Shown here piece by piece: positions 10,401 through 18,493 of a DNA stretch of 42,731 bases. The notes beneath the pieces are model-generated. The model searched no databases, had not been told where the DNA came from, and was given only the letters and a program-made list of their open reading frames with translations. Location: positions 1 through 42,731 of IMG/VR virus record IMGVR_UViG_3300031658_000024; one strand, 5' to 3'. Numbering within the stretch: position 1 is the first letter of the stretch; each line of letters opens with the position of its first letter. The DNA comes from a virus. The translations under genes were made by a program, and so were the position numbers.

Positions 10401-13400
10401 TTTGTATGAGCCTGGGAGTGACTTTAAAAGTGCCAATGATTTCCTTTCCTCACCTGCAAATTTGGATGTATATGAGGACGTTGCTACAAAAGTACAAAAG
10501 GAAGTTACTAACACACTAAGTGTGGCGCTTGCAAAATCCAATACTGAGGCGATCTCTGGAGGAGAGAGCACAACAGAACAAAGAAAGTACGCCGAACTAC
10601 TAGCAGTAAGTGGCCTTGTCGAAAGTTTTGTTAAAGATTCATTGAGCAAAGAGAGCGAAGAAGAAGTAGGCACTGTTAGCAAAGGAGATAGGGAAGACAC
10701 CAAAGACACTGTAATTCAGTTCGTTTATGGAGCAGGGGTAAAATCAAGAACAGCATCATTTCTAAATAAAGCAATAAATGCAGTCTATAAAAAAATAGAA
10801 GACACGAGCATTATTAAAAATGGCAAGGTGACAGGAGCTAAGAACAGCGAACTGGGTGTCATCATTAATCATTTACGGGCTCTGTCTGGAGACCCAGATT
10901 TAACTATCCCAACGGATGGTGCAAAGCACTTAGATTTTATGTTTTCAACGAAGTTAGAGTTAGTGTTTTTACAGAGGGTCAAAGAGCTTTATGGTAAAAA
11001 TATAAATACAGCACTAACTAGCAACTTTAATCAAATCATTAAGGAAAGAAAAAAAGTCACCCAGCTTCACGAAGCAATTGGGGAAATGTTTTTGGCTGCC
11101 TATCAAACAGAGTTAATGGAACTAAGAATTAAGAAAGGCACAAATGTAACTAAGGGCGACATTAAAGGCATTATAGACAAGTTAGATAAAGCGGGCTTAC
11201 TTCCTAAAATGACCACAGCAATTAGTGGTAGAAGGGATTCAGTTAAAGATAGAACTGGTGCCATGCTTTGGAGCCTACAAAAAGCTGCTTATAGAGATTC
11301 TAATGATCTGTATAAAAAAGAGGTTGCAAGTCTAAGAGCCCAAAATACAACGCAAAGCTTAATAGATGCGAGTATCTTAGAGGATGTTGCAAAAAAGCTT
11401 ATAAGAAGCAAAGATAACGTACAGTTTTATCGTAATGGTGCGGGCTCAATTAATAATACCTCCTCTATAAATGACGGTACAATTAAACAAGGTGAAAATG
11501 TCAAACAATTTTCCTTAAACCCAAAGCATACTTCATATGAAGCACGATCTCATAAAGCACTGGTGTTTTTAATTCATAGTATAGATTCTTTTAATATGTA
11601 TGAGATGTATGACACACCTGTACCTATGATTGGTGTACATGATGCTATTATGCTTGGAGTTAAAGACGTCCATGCTGGGACGAAGGTAGCTAATGACTCT
11701 TTCTGGCGATCCAATAAAAACTTTAATATTAAGAAGGCTGCTCTAGAAGATTATAATCTAACTCTAGAAAGCTTTAAAGAGTACCAAGAAAGTAAAGGAA
11801 CTAGCACACCAATACTGAATGACCCAGAGTTGATAGATAGGGTTGATACAAAAGTGGCCAATATGCTAAATAAAACTAAATATAAGTGGGCTATGAATAA
11901 CTCAATAGATAATCTAGCCCATGAAATAGAGCTTTTTGAAGAGAATGGGGGGATTAGCAATCAATTCGGAAATGGCAAGGTAGAGGTAGACGAATCGGAA
12001 GACCTTGGCTCACCAACTAGTGCAAGCATTGATAATGCTGACTCAGAAGAGATAGCCACAATAGCTCGTGAAAGTGAAGAAGAGGCCATAAAACTAAGTG
12101 CGGATATTCATTGGCAAGCAGCGCTAAGTCACGGGATTATTGCTGGGTTTGACGCAAACAATGAATTAAGTATTCTTCAAGAGCCTGACAATGAAGTAGG
12201 CAAAACATGGTTAGCTAGTGGAGAAAATAAGCAACTGCTTTTTGATGCGGTGGAGCTTGTTGATATGAACGACCAAATGAAGTTGATGTTTAAAACAGTT
12301 CTTGGATCAGCCCCTAATACTACAATCGACCCTAATAAATTCTTGGCTACGGAGTCTTGGACTATAACCGGCGAAGATACACTCAGTTTGTTTGACACAC
12401 TTGGTGATGTTAACTATGGAAATAAGTCTGAAAACTCAGCGCATCAAACATACATGAGAAAGCTGCTTATTGACTTAGGTGTCAGTAAGGCTATTGATGG
12501 TATGAAAGTGCGGCTAAAGAAAGCTGGAGATGAGACTGAGGGTAAATACATCATTCGTAAAGATGGTTCACAAGAGATACTAATCCAATCAGCTTCTGCA
12601 GCCTCTGTGAATGGCATAAGAATGTCTACACAGGAAACGTATACACATGAGATACTTCATGCTATCTCCCAGGCTGCTATCAACGGCAGCAGCGATGCTG
12701 CAAGATTCTTACAAGGGTTATTTGATGAAGTAAGAGGGAACTCTGAATTAGATTTCAGAATGTTCCTTAATGACTACAACGATACAACTAATCTTCAGGA
12801 AGTTAATGAGGCTAAAAGAAGATACAATTATATCTTTAATAATACTGCTTCACGCATTGTAAGCCATAGGGATGTCTATACTACTGAGCCACACACGCAC
12901 AAAAGAAATGACCACCTGCACGAGTTCTTCGCTCTTGGCTTGTCTAACGAAAACTTTATGACGGCGCTGTCTAAAGTAAAAAGCAAGAAGAAAGTTAAAG
13001 GGAAAGATAGAACTTTCTTTGATAAATTTATTGATTTACTTACCGTCTTTGTAGGGCTCTTTAATAAGCAGTTCGTTGATGCTAAAAATCTTGACATGAG
13101 CCAACAATTACGTTTTGTTGCTCAAAAGTTTGCTGAAATAGAGGGTGGTGCTAAAAACAAAATAAGCTTAGCTAATAAAGCATTCACATTTGCTAATGAT
13201 GAAGTTATTGCTAGATCTGTTAATTTTATTACGAAAGGTGTTAAAGGCGCTGCTGATAGTAAGTTTATAGTTGAGAATAAATATAAAACTGTAAGAACAG
13301 TAGGCGGCATTGTATCTAAGTTTAAGTTTTCTAACTGGGATAGGTACACTGAAGTTATAGCAGGTGTTCGTAGAAGAATGGGTGTTAGTGCCGAAGGTTT

Positions 13401-15990
13401 GCTTTCTAGCTTATACAGAGAGATCCGGGGAGTAACCCCTGACGCTAGATTCTGGCATCAACTATTATCATACTCTAATAAGAAATTGGATCAGCAACAT
13501 AAAGCAATTGATAACTTCACTCGTGAAGATGTATTGACAGCATACAAAACAAAGTTCAGTGATTCTGTTAGTGAGTCATTAACTAAGACATTGGTACGCA
13601 CAGACATATCTGTATTGGATGCTGATTATTCCATGAAAGAGATGGAAGGCTTTATGGAAGAAGACAGTAAGAAGCTTTTTGCTGAGGTAGATAGTATTGA
13701 AGACTTTATTAAAGCTAATTATGACCCAGAGGTAAGTAATTGGTATTTAGCACACTCGGAAAGCTTGGCTAATCTTATGGTAAAAGGAAGAATGACCCAA
13801 GTAGATACACTAGGTAATGCGCATAATATTGCAATGATGTACGAGAGTGGTTTTAACCGTAAGGTTAAGCATCCTGAAGGCGGATTTGATAAAACGTCTG
13901 CTCTACTAGATAATCTTATTACTTTGCGTGCATTGATCAAAACACCGAAGTCCCATAAGAAAGCAACGCTTGATGTAATGAAAACTGAAAACTACAGGGA
14001 TGAGACAGCAGGTGGCATCTTCTTTACAATACAGTTGCTCAAAGAAAATAAAAAACAATCCTTAGACCAACTTTTTGAAGGTAAAAAAGAAATGGTACGA
14101 AAAGGGTTTTCTAAAGAGATATATAATGAAAATATTTCTATGCAATTTGGCTCTATAGCAGACGAAGAAGAGATGATGAAAGATGGCTTTTTGAAAGTAT
14201 CTGATTCTAATCTAAAACTAGACGCTGCTCATAAGGGCATGGATGGCTTAGTGATGTATGTAAATAAAAATTCTCAAAACACAGCGTACCAAAGATCTAT
14301 CATTGCTATTAACCAAGAGAGATTTATAGGTAACGATTTGACCGGCATTAGCCAACAACGTGGTGTGGGTGATCCTGCTAAAGCAGCCCAAATACAGTTT
14401 AATCAACTTAGGGCTATCAAACGTAGACAAAGACAAGCCATATTAGATGGTACTTCTGTACCTATAGATACAGCGGAGAATAACTTAGTTGTTCCTATTA
14501 ATAGAGAAGACGGAACTATATCTGGATACAGATATGTAATGGAAGAATCCACTAAGGATGCTATTCTTGAAAGAGATAATTCTCTTGAAAAGGTGTTGGG
14601 CAAGATGGAAGCCGGGATTAGTGATAAAGTAGCGGCTAGATCTATTAACAACACTGTTGTAAAGACTTTGTATACTGAGTTTAAAGAGACTTTCTCTACT
14701 GCAGATAAAGGCCACTTTGTTAAGATTGGGCCTAACTCCACTAACAAGCACCACAGAGAAATATATAGAATGCTTCCTCAACCTATGAGAAGACAAATAA
14801 AAGATGTGTTCGGAACAGATCATCTTTATGTTAGGGGTGAGATTGTGGATCTTGTGTTTGGTAGACGTAAGTTCTCTATAACAGATATTGGCAAAACAAA
14901 TGATACTTCTGTTGAAAGAGGTATATTTGGTAATACAGCACAGTTACTTCTTAATCGACCAATGATGCGATCACTTGAGAACTTTGTGCAAGATGTGTAC
15001 AAAATTGTAAAAGATATTATTGTTATCAAGTCCTTTGTAGTGCTTAGAGATAATATTCTTAGTAACACTGCAATGCTGATGATGAGAGGTGTGTCTTTCA
15101 GACAGATATTAGCTGACTATAAGGAGGCTTCTTTAGCGCTCAAAGACTACAAAAAGTATACAAGAGAGCGTCTAAAGCTTGAAAAAAAGATTAAGACATT
15201 AGGCCAAAGTAAAAGCTCTAATCGCATTCTAGCCCTCCCTACCCAGAGAGCTAAAGATGCTGCTATTGCGGTAATTGATCGCTCTATTGCTTCAATTGAA
15301 GGAGATTTAACTATTGTAGAAGAAAGGTTGGCTACAAATGCAGTAACTGAACTGTCTGAAGCAGGAGTACAACAAACCATTGTGGAGGATGTTGTGCTTG
15401 AGGATAGTAAATCTAATCTTAAAAGTAATTTAGAGAAGAGGTTGGCTCCTGCTGCTGCTTATGTACCAGATGTTTTTAAAACCATTGGTAAAAATATATT
15501 TGTGACGCAGGATACAGGTCTATACAAAGCATTAAGAGATGTTACTCAAATAAGTGATTTTGTTGCCAGATACTCATTGCATCAGCATAATTTAAAGAAT
15601 GGTGTGAGCTCAAAAGACTCTATTGGGGATGTGGTGGAGTCGTTCATTAACTATGATCCGCTAACACATAAGTATATTCAATGGATGAATGATATGGGTT
15701 TCTGGATGTTTACTAAGTTCTTTATCAGAATACAATCCATTCTTGTAAAACTCATGGTTGGCAGACAAGACAGTAAAGGGCGCTCTATTAAAGGAAATCC
15801 TGCGGGCATTCTAGCATTCTTAGCAGTTAATATGCTAACAATAGATGTACCTACTGTTTATGACGCTTCTCTTATTGGAGAAGACTCTATTGAAAATAGA
15901 TTTCATTGGAATATCGCTGGAAATGCTTGGGATCAGGCCTTTGGAGGCGTGGTGACCTCAAGCATTCCAGAGTTTATATCTAGTCAGTAG
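4429..15990 (+). CDS. Giant virion RNA polymerase (N4 gp50-like) with embedded HExxH motif
   Basis: At 3,853 residues this is the length class of N4 virion RNA polymerase (about 3,500). Single-subunit polymerase motifs are visible: motif A IEIDGRNNG (Asp1957), motif B REDTKDTVIQFVYG (Arg2088, Lys2092, Tyr2100, spacing as in T7), motif C GVHDAIM (His2404-Asp2405). A segment at 1735-1750 (FPLNMQFRML) may replace the TxxGR motif. N-terminal to this are four 18-residue repeats (about 8-80) and a Gly/Ala-rich hydrophobic stretch (about 224-290). C-terminal are an HEILH zinc-protease-like motif (His2740, Glu2741, His2744; possible third ligand Glu2832) and a coiled coil near 3570-3640. In N4 the enzyme is injected and transcribes early genes. 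AGAAGG lies 12 bases before the chosen ATG. Confidence 0.93.
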   Translation: MQDFSSQARLNDAIQRNQPEVGNATSKLNSGIARNQSSLNAAMAKITDGIARNAPDINQATAKLNNGIARNQAAIGGLIPATKSEEKAARLPEQRQVKAASLGERSVSKQAMLTNKQAARPFQALAPRALDSDSLTGNSTVDQFADVPLGLAKNAVMGVRMITDAFGASNETSDMLQGYEEEIGKLMSAQYNKDAQEMERIRTEAIGKGSWEGVKAGIHALSVAPIDTIIGALGTAAPAIIAGAAVTLGAPVVGLGVAATATVGSAVALGTGALMGAGVTKSAIYEATADAFKEQGVPKEEAEAIATEAQEYGGENTDSILTGAALGYIATRFGIDPKLVSGASKLVASKLAAKEAAEKIAKKIAEEGTKKGALKKLAKDAVEEGIPEAFQGGHEVFAGNLAKQREGIDTDLSEGVAFGATLEGFAGGGVGVGGGGIGLTARTAVDGVKGTINAGKKTVKGVKKAKAQIFGEDKSGKKGTFQQIKEGVIDIANTAADFVAEGKAAVKDAVKVEAEVKSDRSVEEAIQEDNKDLTAREKVDVATHKSVRPGKDASPAEVLTFRDNAMNALLQYYTELKDSRDALISDPDAATVDPDQKKAYKFQEGMNVILARMNELGAVIQEEGTEATQFNTILDSIKEHKEVPSEIALMLGTTGGQGLTTEELKKAQLELPFDADQTATVENQIAINDTVSKAYKTNAETNKDNKRAEEVSLEIIDGSSKNAGFKTYHQRIVIGVKTGSLVVANKAYEGLQSFVKLQQTKLAAFQEVSNLGDKLANDIGNKAVRKQYNAAKAALKKNHKFTFLHKGGLVKTMALIQAEVTAGQAIAKQAKHILKTGAKVGSTSQSGGAAVVNDTVPAELRELVDGQKKTFAALGSTKAKLKKLLAKAEKAFEKDKESLDNKVNVLALKEMLGIIKVSEKSTDNDTVPPTANLETQYSDAVTVLLALTAEQKKHIVDKDGSRILKGTWEGIYEFIEAQSKTDVKQEDSMQSIVDFVKDDLPGLLKSFQKSKGDEATVIKEADAVNPPVEPGGETSPAVALRTMVKLRRDITKLVQIKKKTPEQQSALNANFVEHRARYKRAEKYLKTIKITPIIQGLMDKITEASDAKKSDFASKSNLMARIEGDTLYQKWLKGNPTPTVNSKKTNTENKFKKKYKGKPKKELTLLETLKKKFQVKSGVAKRKLAVASFKLSAANIYVGRAQNSILMKIIEGELDSGNNGVAYDSDDVVFVGTDTGKGANSPISNEKFTGVYKELDLAMEAGASIITDWNGITPAEIAVAAILTKNGYTAEQVVDPTTVKDNLTPISYSKWTKTEEIITNKQESLKNESFNLTESILEEGGKDFDVPADSPVKSRGTALGNLFNKRPKSDTKLFSNVLHTVRNWATRVEGNVEKLNPQLNKKELKMVENFLEFNKKMTDIYTIETVQDGKTVLPLLEPFKDEQQREFKRGNVIQLFYTEKADSLIGKDKPSIDLMDPNVITQLNAVLYRWMGTFGKGTLRSTKSDVQQIFGIRKSKLTPTDEMYDLVGEEGTSFITTAENLGMDALASLGLSPKESTGETFESKTAQALGALMLNAGLQSNLLEMNSVARKDISDLTARFNKAIGIDTNDETSDLTLAAVPDPKFAGIGIRRFIRVASQFKKIGETEADSDTEVVSSAVQGYIDNYKLGSDAFSNLFGLSKSAKAPSLKPPFMQNIARTLGNSGLPVPNYIREILYKHSQQKHQLNDTHRAFMKFPLNMQFRMLGGIENLSNLHVSRRMAVRAQNEEIRRFLDGMNTFVTTLEENPNKLNTEFFFTHDVWVNARVGIKETIMNPQANKAARAMVSVSDAETEMDLTSTAAKDVSNVQVFLLGIAEVLGVNTKQSNDADVIQELHDVTKSKELKTALAILKDNYRNPNRAMSIKQLDAVSTSITKLGKGAAGLSGLVAYAQYEATQEDIAAKVANAGKFITSLSIEIDGRNNGVAHANIQLGYNESGETEGGTRTKVMNQTGLYEPGSDFKSANDFLSSPANLDVYEDVATKVQKEVTNTLSVALAKSNTEAISGGESTTEQRKYAELLAVSGLVESFVKDSLSKESEEEVGTVSKGDREDTKDTVIQFVYGAGVKSRTASFLNKAINAVYKKIEDTSIIKNGKVTGAKNSELGVIINHLRALSGDPDLTIPTDGAKHLDFMFSTKLELVFLQRVKELYGKNINTALTSNFNQIIKERKKVTQLHEAIGEMFLAAYQTELMELRIKKGTNVTKGDIKGIIDKLDKAGLLPKMTTAISGRRDSVKDRTGAMLWSLQKAAYRDSNDLYKKEVASLRAQNTTQSLIDASILEDVAKKLIRSKDNVQFYRNGAGSINNTSSINDGTIKQGENVKQFSLNPKHTSYEARSHKALVFLIHSIDSFNMYEMYDTPVPMIGVHDAIMLGVKDVHAGTKVANDSFWRSNKNFNIKKAALEDYNLTLESFKEYQESKGTSTPILNDPELIDRVDTKVANMLNKTKYKWAMNNSIDNLAHEIELFEENGGISNQFGNGKVEVDESEDLGSPTSASIDNADSEEIATIARESEEEAIKLSADIHWQAALSHGIIAGFDANNELSILQEPDNEVGKTWLASGENKQLLFDAVELVDMNDQMKLMFKTVLGSAPNTTIDPNKFLATESWTITGEDTLSLFDTLGDVNYGNKSENSAHQTYMRKLLIDLGVSKAIDGMKVRLKKAGDETEGKYIIRKDGSQEILIQSASAASVNGIRMSTQETYTHEILHAISQAAINGSSDAARFLQGLFDEVRGNSELDFRMFLNDYNDTTNLQEVNEAKRRYNYIFNNTASRIVSHRDVYTTEPHTHKRNDHLHEFFALGLSNENFMTALSKVKSKKKVKGKDRTFFDKFIDLLTVFVGLFNKQFVDAKNLDMSQQLRFVAQKFAEIEGGAKNKISLANKAFTFANDEVIARSVNFITKGVKGAADSKFIVENKYKTVRTVGGIVSKFKFSNWDRYTEVIAGVRRRMGVSAEGLLSSLYREIRGVTPDARFWHQLLSYSNKKLDQQHKAIDNFTREDVLTAYKTKFSDSVSESLTKTLVRTDISVLDADYSMKEMEGFMEEDSKKLFAEVDSIEDFIKANYDPEVSNWYLAHSESLANLMVKGRMTQVDTLGNAHNIAMMYESGFNRKVKHPEGGFDKTSALLDNLITLRALIKTPKSHKKATLDVMKTENYRDETAGGIFFTIQLLKENKKQSLDQLFEGKKEMVRKGFSKEIYNENISMQFGSIADEEEMMKDGFLKVSDSNLKLDAAHKGMDGLVMYVNKNSQNTAYQRSIIAINQERFIGNDLTGISQQRGVGDPAKAAQIQFNQLRAIKRRQRQAILDGTSVPIDTAENNLVVPINREDGTISGYRYVMEESTKDAILERDNSLEKVLGKMEAGISDKVAARSINNTVVKTLYTEFKETFSTADKGHFVKIGPNSTNKHHREIYRMLPQPMRRQIKDVFGTDHLYVRGEIVDLVFGRRKFSITDIGKTNDTSVERGIFGNTAQLLLNRPMMRSLENFVQDVYKIVKDIIVIKSFVVLRDNILSNTAMLMMRGVSFRQILADYKEASLALKDYKKYTRERLKLEKKIKTLGQSKSSNRILALPTQRAKDAAIAVIDRSIASIEGDLTIVEERLATNAVTELSEAGVQQTIVEDVVLEDSKSNLKSNLEKRLAPAAAYVPDVFKTIGKNIFVTQDTGLYKALRDVTQISDFVARYSLHQHNLKNGVSSKDSIGDVVESFINYDPLTHKYIQWMNDMGFWMFTKFFIRIQSILVKLMVGRQDSKGRSIKGNPAGILAFLAVNMLTIDVPTVYDASLIGEDSIENRFHWNIAGNAWDQAFGGVVTSSIPEFISSQ

Positions 15991-16171
15991 TCTTGTTTTT
16001 CCTTGTCTTTTTTTCGGCAGGGAAAACAAGTACTGTTATGGCCAAAAAGCCTACAATAACTGTAGTGGCTAAGGCAAGCATTGGGCCAATGATAAATATT
16101 GCAAATAAAATTGATCCAATTGTTATAATTATTCCAATTACACTTAGGCTCTCAAATATTTTTTTAAACAT
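15980..16171 (-). CDS. Small membrane protein with two hydrophobic helices
   Basis: The product has about 63 residues: a short N-terminus, two hydrophobic helices (about 10-30 and 32-52), and a basic tail ending KKTRKNKTTD. I prefer the ATG at 16171 to the GTG at 16174 because the upstream stop lies at 16174 and TTGGAG is nearby. It is the last gene of the leftward block and overlaps the 3' end of the convergent polymerase gene by 11 bases. Function unknown. Confidence 0.65.
   Translation of the reverse strand: MFKKIFESLSVIGIIITIGSILFAIFIIGPMLALATTVIVGFLAITVLVFPAEKKTRKNKTTD
15992..16030. repeat. Inverted repeat between convergent transcription units
   Basis: CTTGTTTTTCC (15992-16002) and GGGAAAACAAG (16020-16030) pair over 11 bases with one wobble, two bases after the polymerase stop codon and inside the end of the 63-residue convergent gene. 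It could end or process transcripts arriving from both sides. No clean U-run follows in either direction. Confidence 0.4.
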
Positions 16172-16173
16172 CA

Positions 16174-16470
16174 CTAGGCTCCAAATAGACTAGAGTCGTC
16201 TGTTGGTTCTTCGGCAGTTTCTTTTGTAGCTTTTGTTTTTACAAAAGGTAAGTCGAATTGATCCACATTCTTTAGATTTATGGATTCAACAGGCGTTGCT
16301 GTTAAAGTGACATCTGGGCTCATAATGCTTACAACAGCTGTATTGCCATTAGCACCTCGGCCTGCGGTGAAAGCTACTTCCACATGTTTTCCATCAAGGT
16401 TGATTCCTTGGTGAGATACGTATTTTTCTAGAGCATGATTTATCTCTGTATTATTTAGTGTGATATCCAT
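16174..16470 (-). CDS. Hypothetical replication-block protein with SSB-like tail
   Basis: A 98-residue protein with a compact N-terminal region (GKHVEVAFTAGRGANG at about 28-43) and an acidic tail ending DDSSLFGA. An AAGGA site precedes the ATG. It lies after the resolvase and SSB genes. Its last residues resemble the SSB end (SSLFANA), suggesting a shared binding partner. I do not recognise the family; a role in replication or recombination is inferred only from position and tail. Confidence 0.75.
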   Translation of the reverse strand: MDITLNNTEINHALEKYVSHQGINLDGKHVEVAFTAGRGANGNTAVVSIMSPDVTLTATPVESINLKNVDQFDLPFVKTKATKETAEEPTDDSSLFGA

Positions 16471-16482
16471 CGTGTTTCCTTG

Positions 16483-16959
16483 TTAAGATTTAAATGTTTG
16501 GCTTGCATAGTGTGCAACCATTAAGGCATCGCTTTTACCGTCTTGTAAGCCTCCCTTTGAGCCTCTAATAGAGGCATCAGGATAGAGGCGGTCACATATA
16601 CTAGCCACTTCGTTCTTAATAGCTTTGCCCTTGGTTTTTACACCTACAAACTTTTGCCATACTTTAGGAGTTACTAAGCCTACTGATAATCCCACCACTT
16701 GTGGTATTACATTTACTCTTTCGACATTACGTCCAAAGCTAAAGTTAGACTTGGCTGACATTCCAAATAAAGTATGCACATCTTCTATCATAACTACGGG
16801 AATATCAAAGCGATTTTTAGCGGAAGTGAGCCATTCAGCGATATCTTTTGGCTTTTCTACATTTGAGTAAAATTGCACATCTTTTGTGCTGGGAACTAAA
16901 AGGCAATAATACCCTTTAGCTCCCGGATCACATGCAATATATGCTATAGGCTTATTCAT
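16483..16959 (-). CDS. RuvC-like Holliday junction resolvase
   Basis: The protein begins with an RNase H-like strand carrying the first acidic residue (ACDPGAKG, Asp11), then VVMIEDVH (Glu59, Asp60), and near the end GGLQDGKSDALMVAHYA with Asp140 and Asp144. This order of acidic residues is typical of RuvC-type endonucleases, and 158 residues is the usual length. It would cut branched DNA left by replication and recombination before packaging. The start ATG overlaps the SSB stop (TAATG), tying it to SSB. Substrate preference cannot be read from the sequence. Confidence 0.85.
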   Translation of the reverse strand: MNKPIAYIACDPGAKGYYCLLVPSTKDVQFYSNVEKPKDIAEWLTSAKNRFDIPVVMIEDVHTLFGMSAKSNFSFGRNVERVNVIPQVVGLSVGLVTPKVWQKFVGVKTKGKAIKNEVASICDRLYPDASIRGSKGGLQDGKSDALMVAHYASQTFKS

Positions 16960-17702
16960 TAAGCGTTAGCAAATAAGCTTGAGGTTGCTGCGGGCGTAGC
17001 TGCTGTCGGTGTGCCGACAGAAGGTGCGGCTGCGTTACCACGGCCTGTTTTTGATTTGTCAGGATATGCTCCTTCAAATTTCTTCGCCCATTTGGTAGTG
17101 AAAACACCTTCGTTAGCACCTGCTTTAACTTCGGTTGCTGTTAAGCCAGCAGCGTTCCAGAATTTGTCAATGACGTTTTCGTCTTTAACTTCACCATTTG
17201 GAACCCATTTACCAGAGCCATTGTCAGTCACTTTATCAACTGTTTGTTTAATGATACCTGCTAGGATTTCTTTACCTAGAAGGTCACTAATCACTGCTGT
17301 TTTTTGTGGAATTTCTGCTTTAGCATCAAAGTCCCAACGGTTCACAACTTTTTCTACTGTTTCTACAGCATTCATTTTTGTTTTAAGAACAGCTTCAGTG
17401 AGTGATTCAGCTAATTTGTACCCTGGAAGATACTGTTTCTTGCCTTTAGCATCAATGTAAGTGCTTTTGTTACCTTTGGCATCTCCGCTTGAGATCCAAA
17501 TTACTTGACGTACGTTTGAGCCACTATCAACACCTGTTAAATGCAGGTTTAATGAAAGAGCGCCTCTTGCTGATTGATCAATGTAAGCTAGTTCGATATT
17601 CATGCGATGAAGACCTGAGTCAACTAGAAATGATCCGCCTCCAACTGAGTCTTTGTCACTTTGGATGTCGTCATTTGATTCAAGATTACTTAGTAAAGAC
17701 AT
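16959..17702 (-). CDS. Single-stranded DNA-binding protein, N4 gp45-like
   Basis: A 247-residue protein in the N4 gp45 position, between the P-loop ATPase and the resolvase. It has a beta-rich body with NIELAYIDQSARGALSLN (about 34-51) and KKQYLPGYKLAESL (about 88-101), then an Ala/Thr/Pro-rich flexible linker and a short tail SSLFANA. The layout of fold, linker and terminal peptide is SSB-like. In N4 this protein also activates the host RNA polymerase at late promoters through its C-terminus; whether that holds here is unknown, as no terminal lysines are seen. AAAGGAGA precedes the ATG. A perfect 7-bp hairpin (17003-17020) lies in the linker-coding part. Confidence 0.8.
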   Translation of the reverse strand: MSLLSNLESNDDIQSDKDSVGGGSFLVDSGLHRMNIELAYIDQSARGALSLNLHLTGVDSGSNVRQVIWISSGDAKGNKSTYIDAKGKKQYLPGYKLAESLTEAVLKTKMNAVETVEKVVNRWDFDAKAEIPQKTAVISDLLGKEILAGIIKQTVDKVTDNGSGKWVPNGEVKDENVIDKFWNAAGLTATEVKAGANEGVFTTKWAKKFEGAYPDKSKTGRGNAAAPSVGTPTAATPAATSSLFANA

Positions 17703-17729
17703 AATGTCTCCTTTATATTTAGGTTAATA

Positions 17730-18446
17730 TTATTTGTAATAACTGTGCAAGCGGTCAATGACCAATTGTACATCGTTATCAATGTAGGTTTCATCTATAG
17801 TCCACATGCCCATAGAGCTTCTTATGGCTTCGTCCACTGTCTCTTTAGTGAGCTGTGTTTGGAACACATACTTAAAGCCTAACGCCTCCTCTTGAGGTGT
17901 TATGTTCAGAAGATCTGACTTGTATTCTTCTAGAACTTTTGTTGGCACTTTTTTTGTGCTTATTACGGTTGAAAAGAAACTTTCAATACCGTTATTCATG
18001 AGAGAGCCTTTTACTTTTACTTTGGTCTCTCTATCCAAAGTTTTCTCATCCATCACTGTAAGTGTATGACCGATGAAGATAATATTTTTAGTTGACTTTG
18101 CTACATACTGACTCATCAATACTTTGAAGAATTGGGCGTATTCGCCCCATGCTTTCATTGTATTTGCTGATGTTAATACGTGAACAGATTCAAACATATC
18201 CATAGCGAATGTAAGACTATCAATAACGATAGTATGGATATTTTTATGTTTCTCTGCTGTCTCTAAAATGTCGTATATTTGTTTAGGGTCGATAATAATT
18301 TCTTCCCTAAACGCTCCCTTAAAAGGCAGTTTCTTATTGTTTTCACAATTAAGATAAATGACTCCTTTTGGATCACCAATATTTCGTAGAGATGCAGATT
18401 TACCAGTAGCAGTTTTGCCACTAATTAGTACAAGATTATCGTTCAT
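17730..18446 (-). CDS. P-loop ATPase, Sak4/RecA-like (N4 gp44-position)
   Basis: A 238-residue protein with a Walker A loop at residues 10-17 (GKTATGKS) and a Walker B strand HTIVIDSLTF with Asp76. A single RecA-like core of this size, beginning with the P-loop strand, is typical of the Sak4-type ATPases of phage recombination systems. It lies between primase and SSB, as N4 gp44 does, so a role in recombination or strand loading with SSB is likely. A GNA-triloop hairpin (18478-18492) sits about 30 bases before the start, in the gap after the primase gene. Confidence 0.82.
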   Translation of the reverse strand: MNDNLVLISGKTATGKSASLRNIGDPKGVIYLNCENNKKLPFKGAFREEIIIDPKQIYDILETAEKHKNIHTIVIDSLTFAMDMFESVHVLTSANTMKAWGEYAQFFKVLMSQYVAKSTKNIIFIGHTLTVMDEKTLDRETKVKVKGSLMNNGIESFFSTVISTKKVPTKVLEEYKSDLLNITPQEEALGFKYVFQTQLTKETVDEAIRSSMGMWTIDETYIDNDVQLVIDRLHSYYK

Positions 18447-18477
18447 GTTTATTCCATATATTTAAAAAGTTAAAGTA

Positions 18478-18492
18478 ATCGCCGGAGGCGAT
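18478..18492 (-). promoter_or_regulatory. GNA-triloop hairpin before the P-loop ATPase gene
   Basis: ATCGCC-GGA-GGCGAT on the plus strand: a perfect 6-bp stem with GGA loop, in the intergenic gap 18447-18493. The loop equals that of the N4 P2 virion-polymerase promoter hairpin, and the plus strand would be the template for the leftward gene. Promoter function is inferred. Confidence 0.45.
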
Positions 18493-18493
18493 A

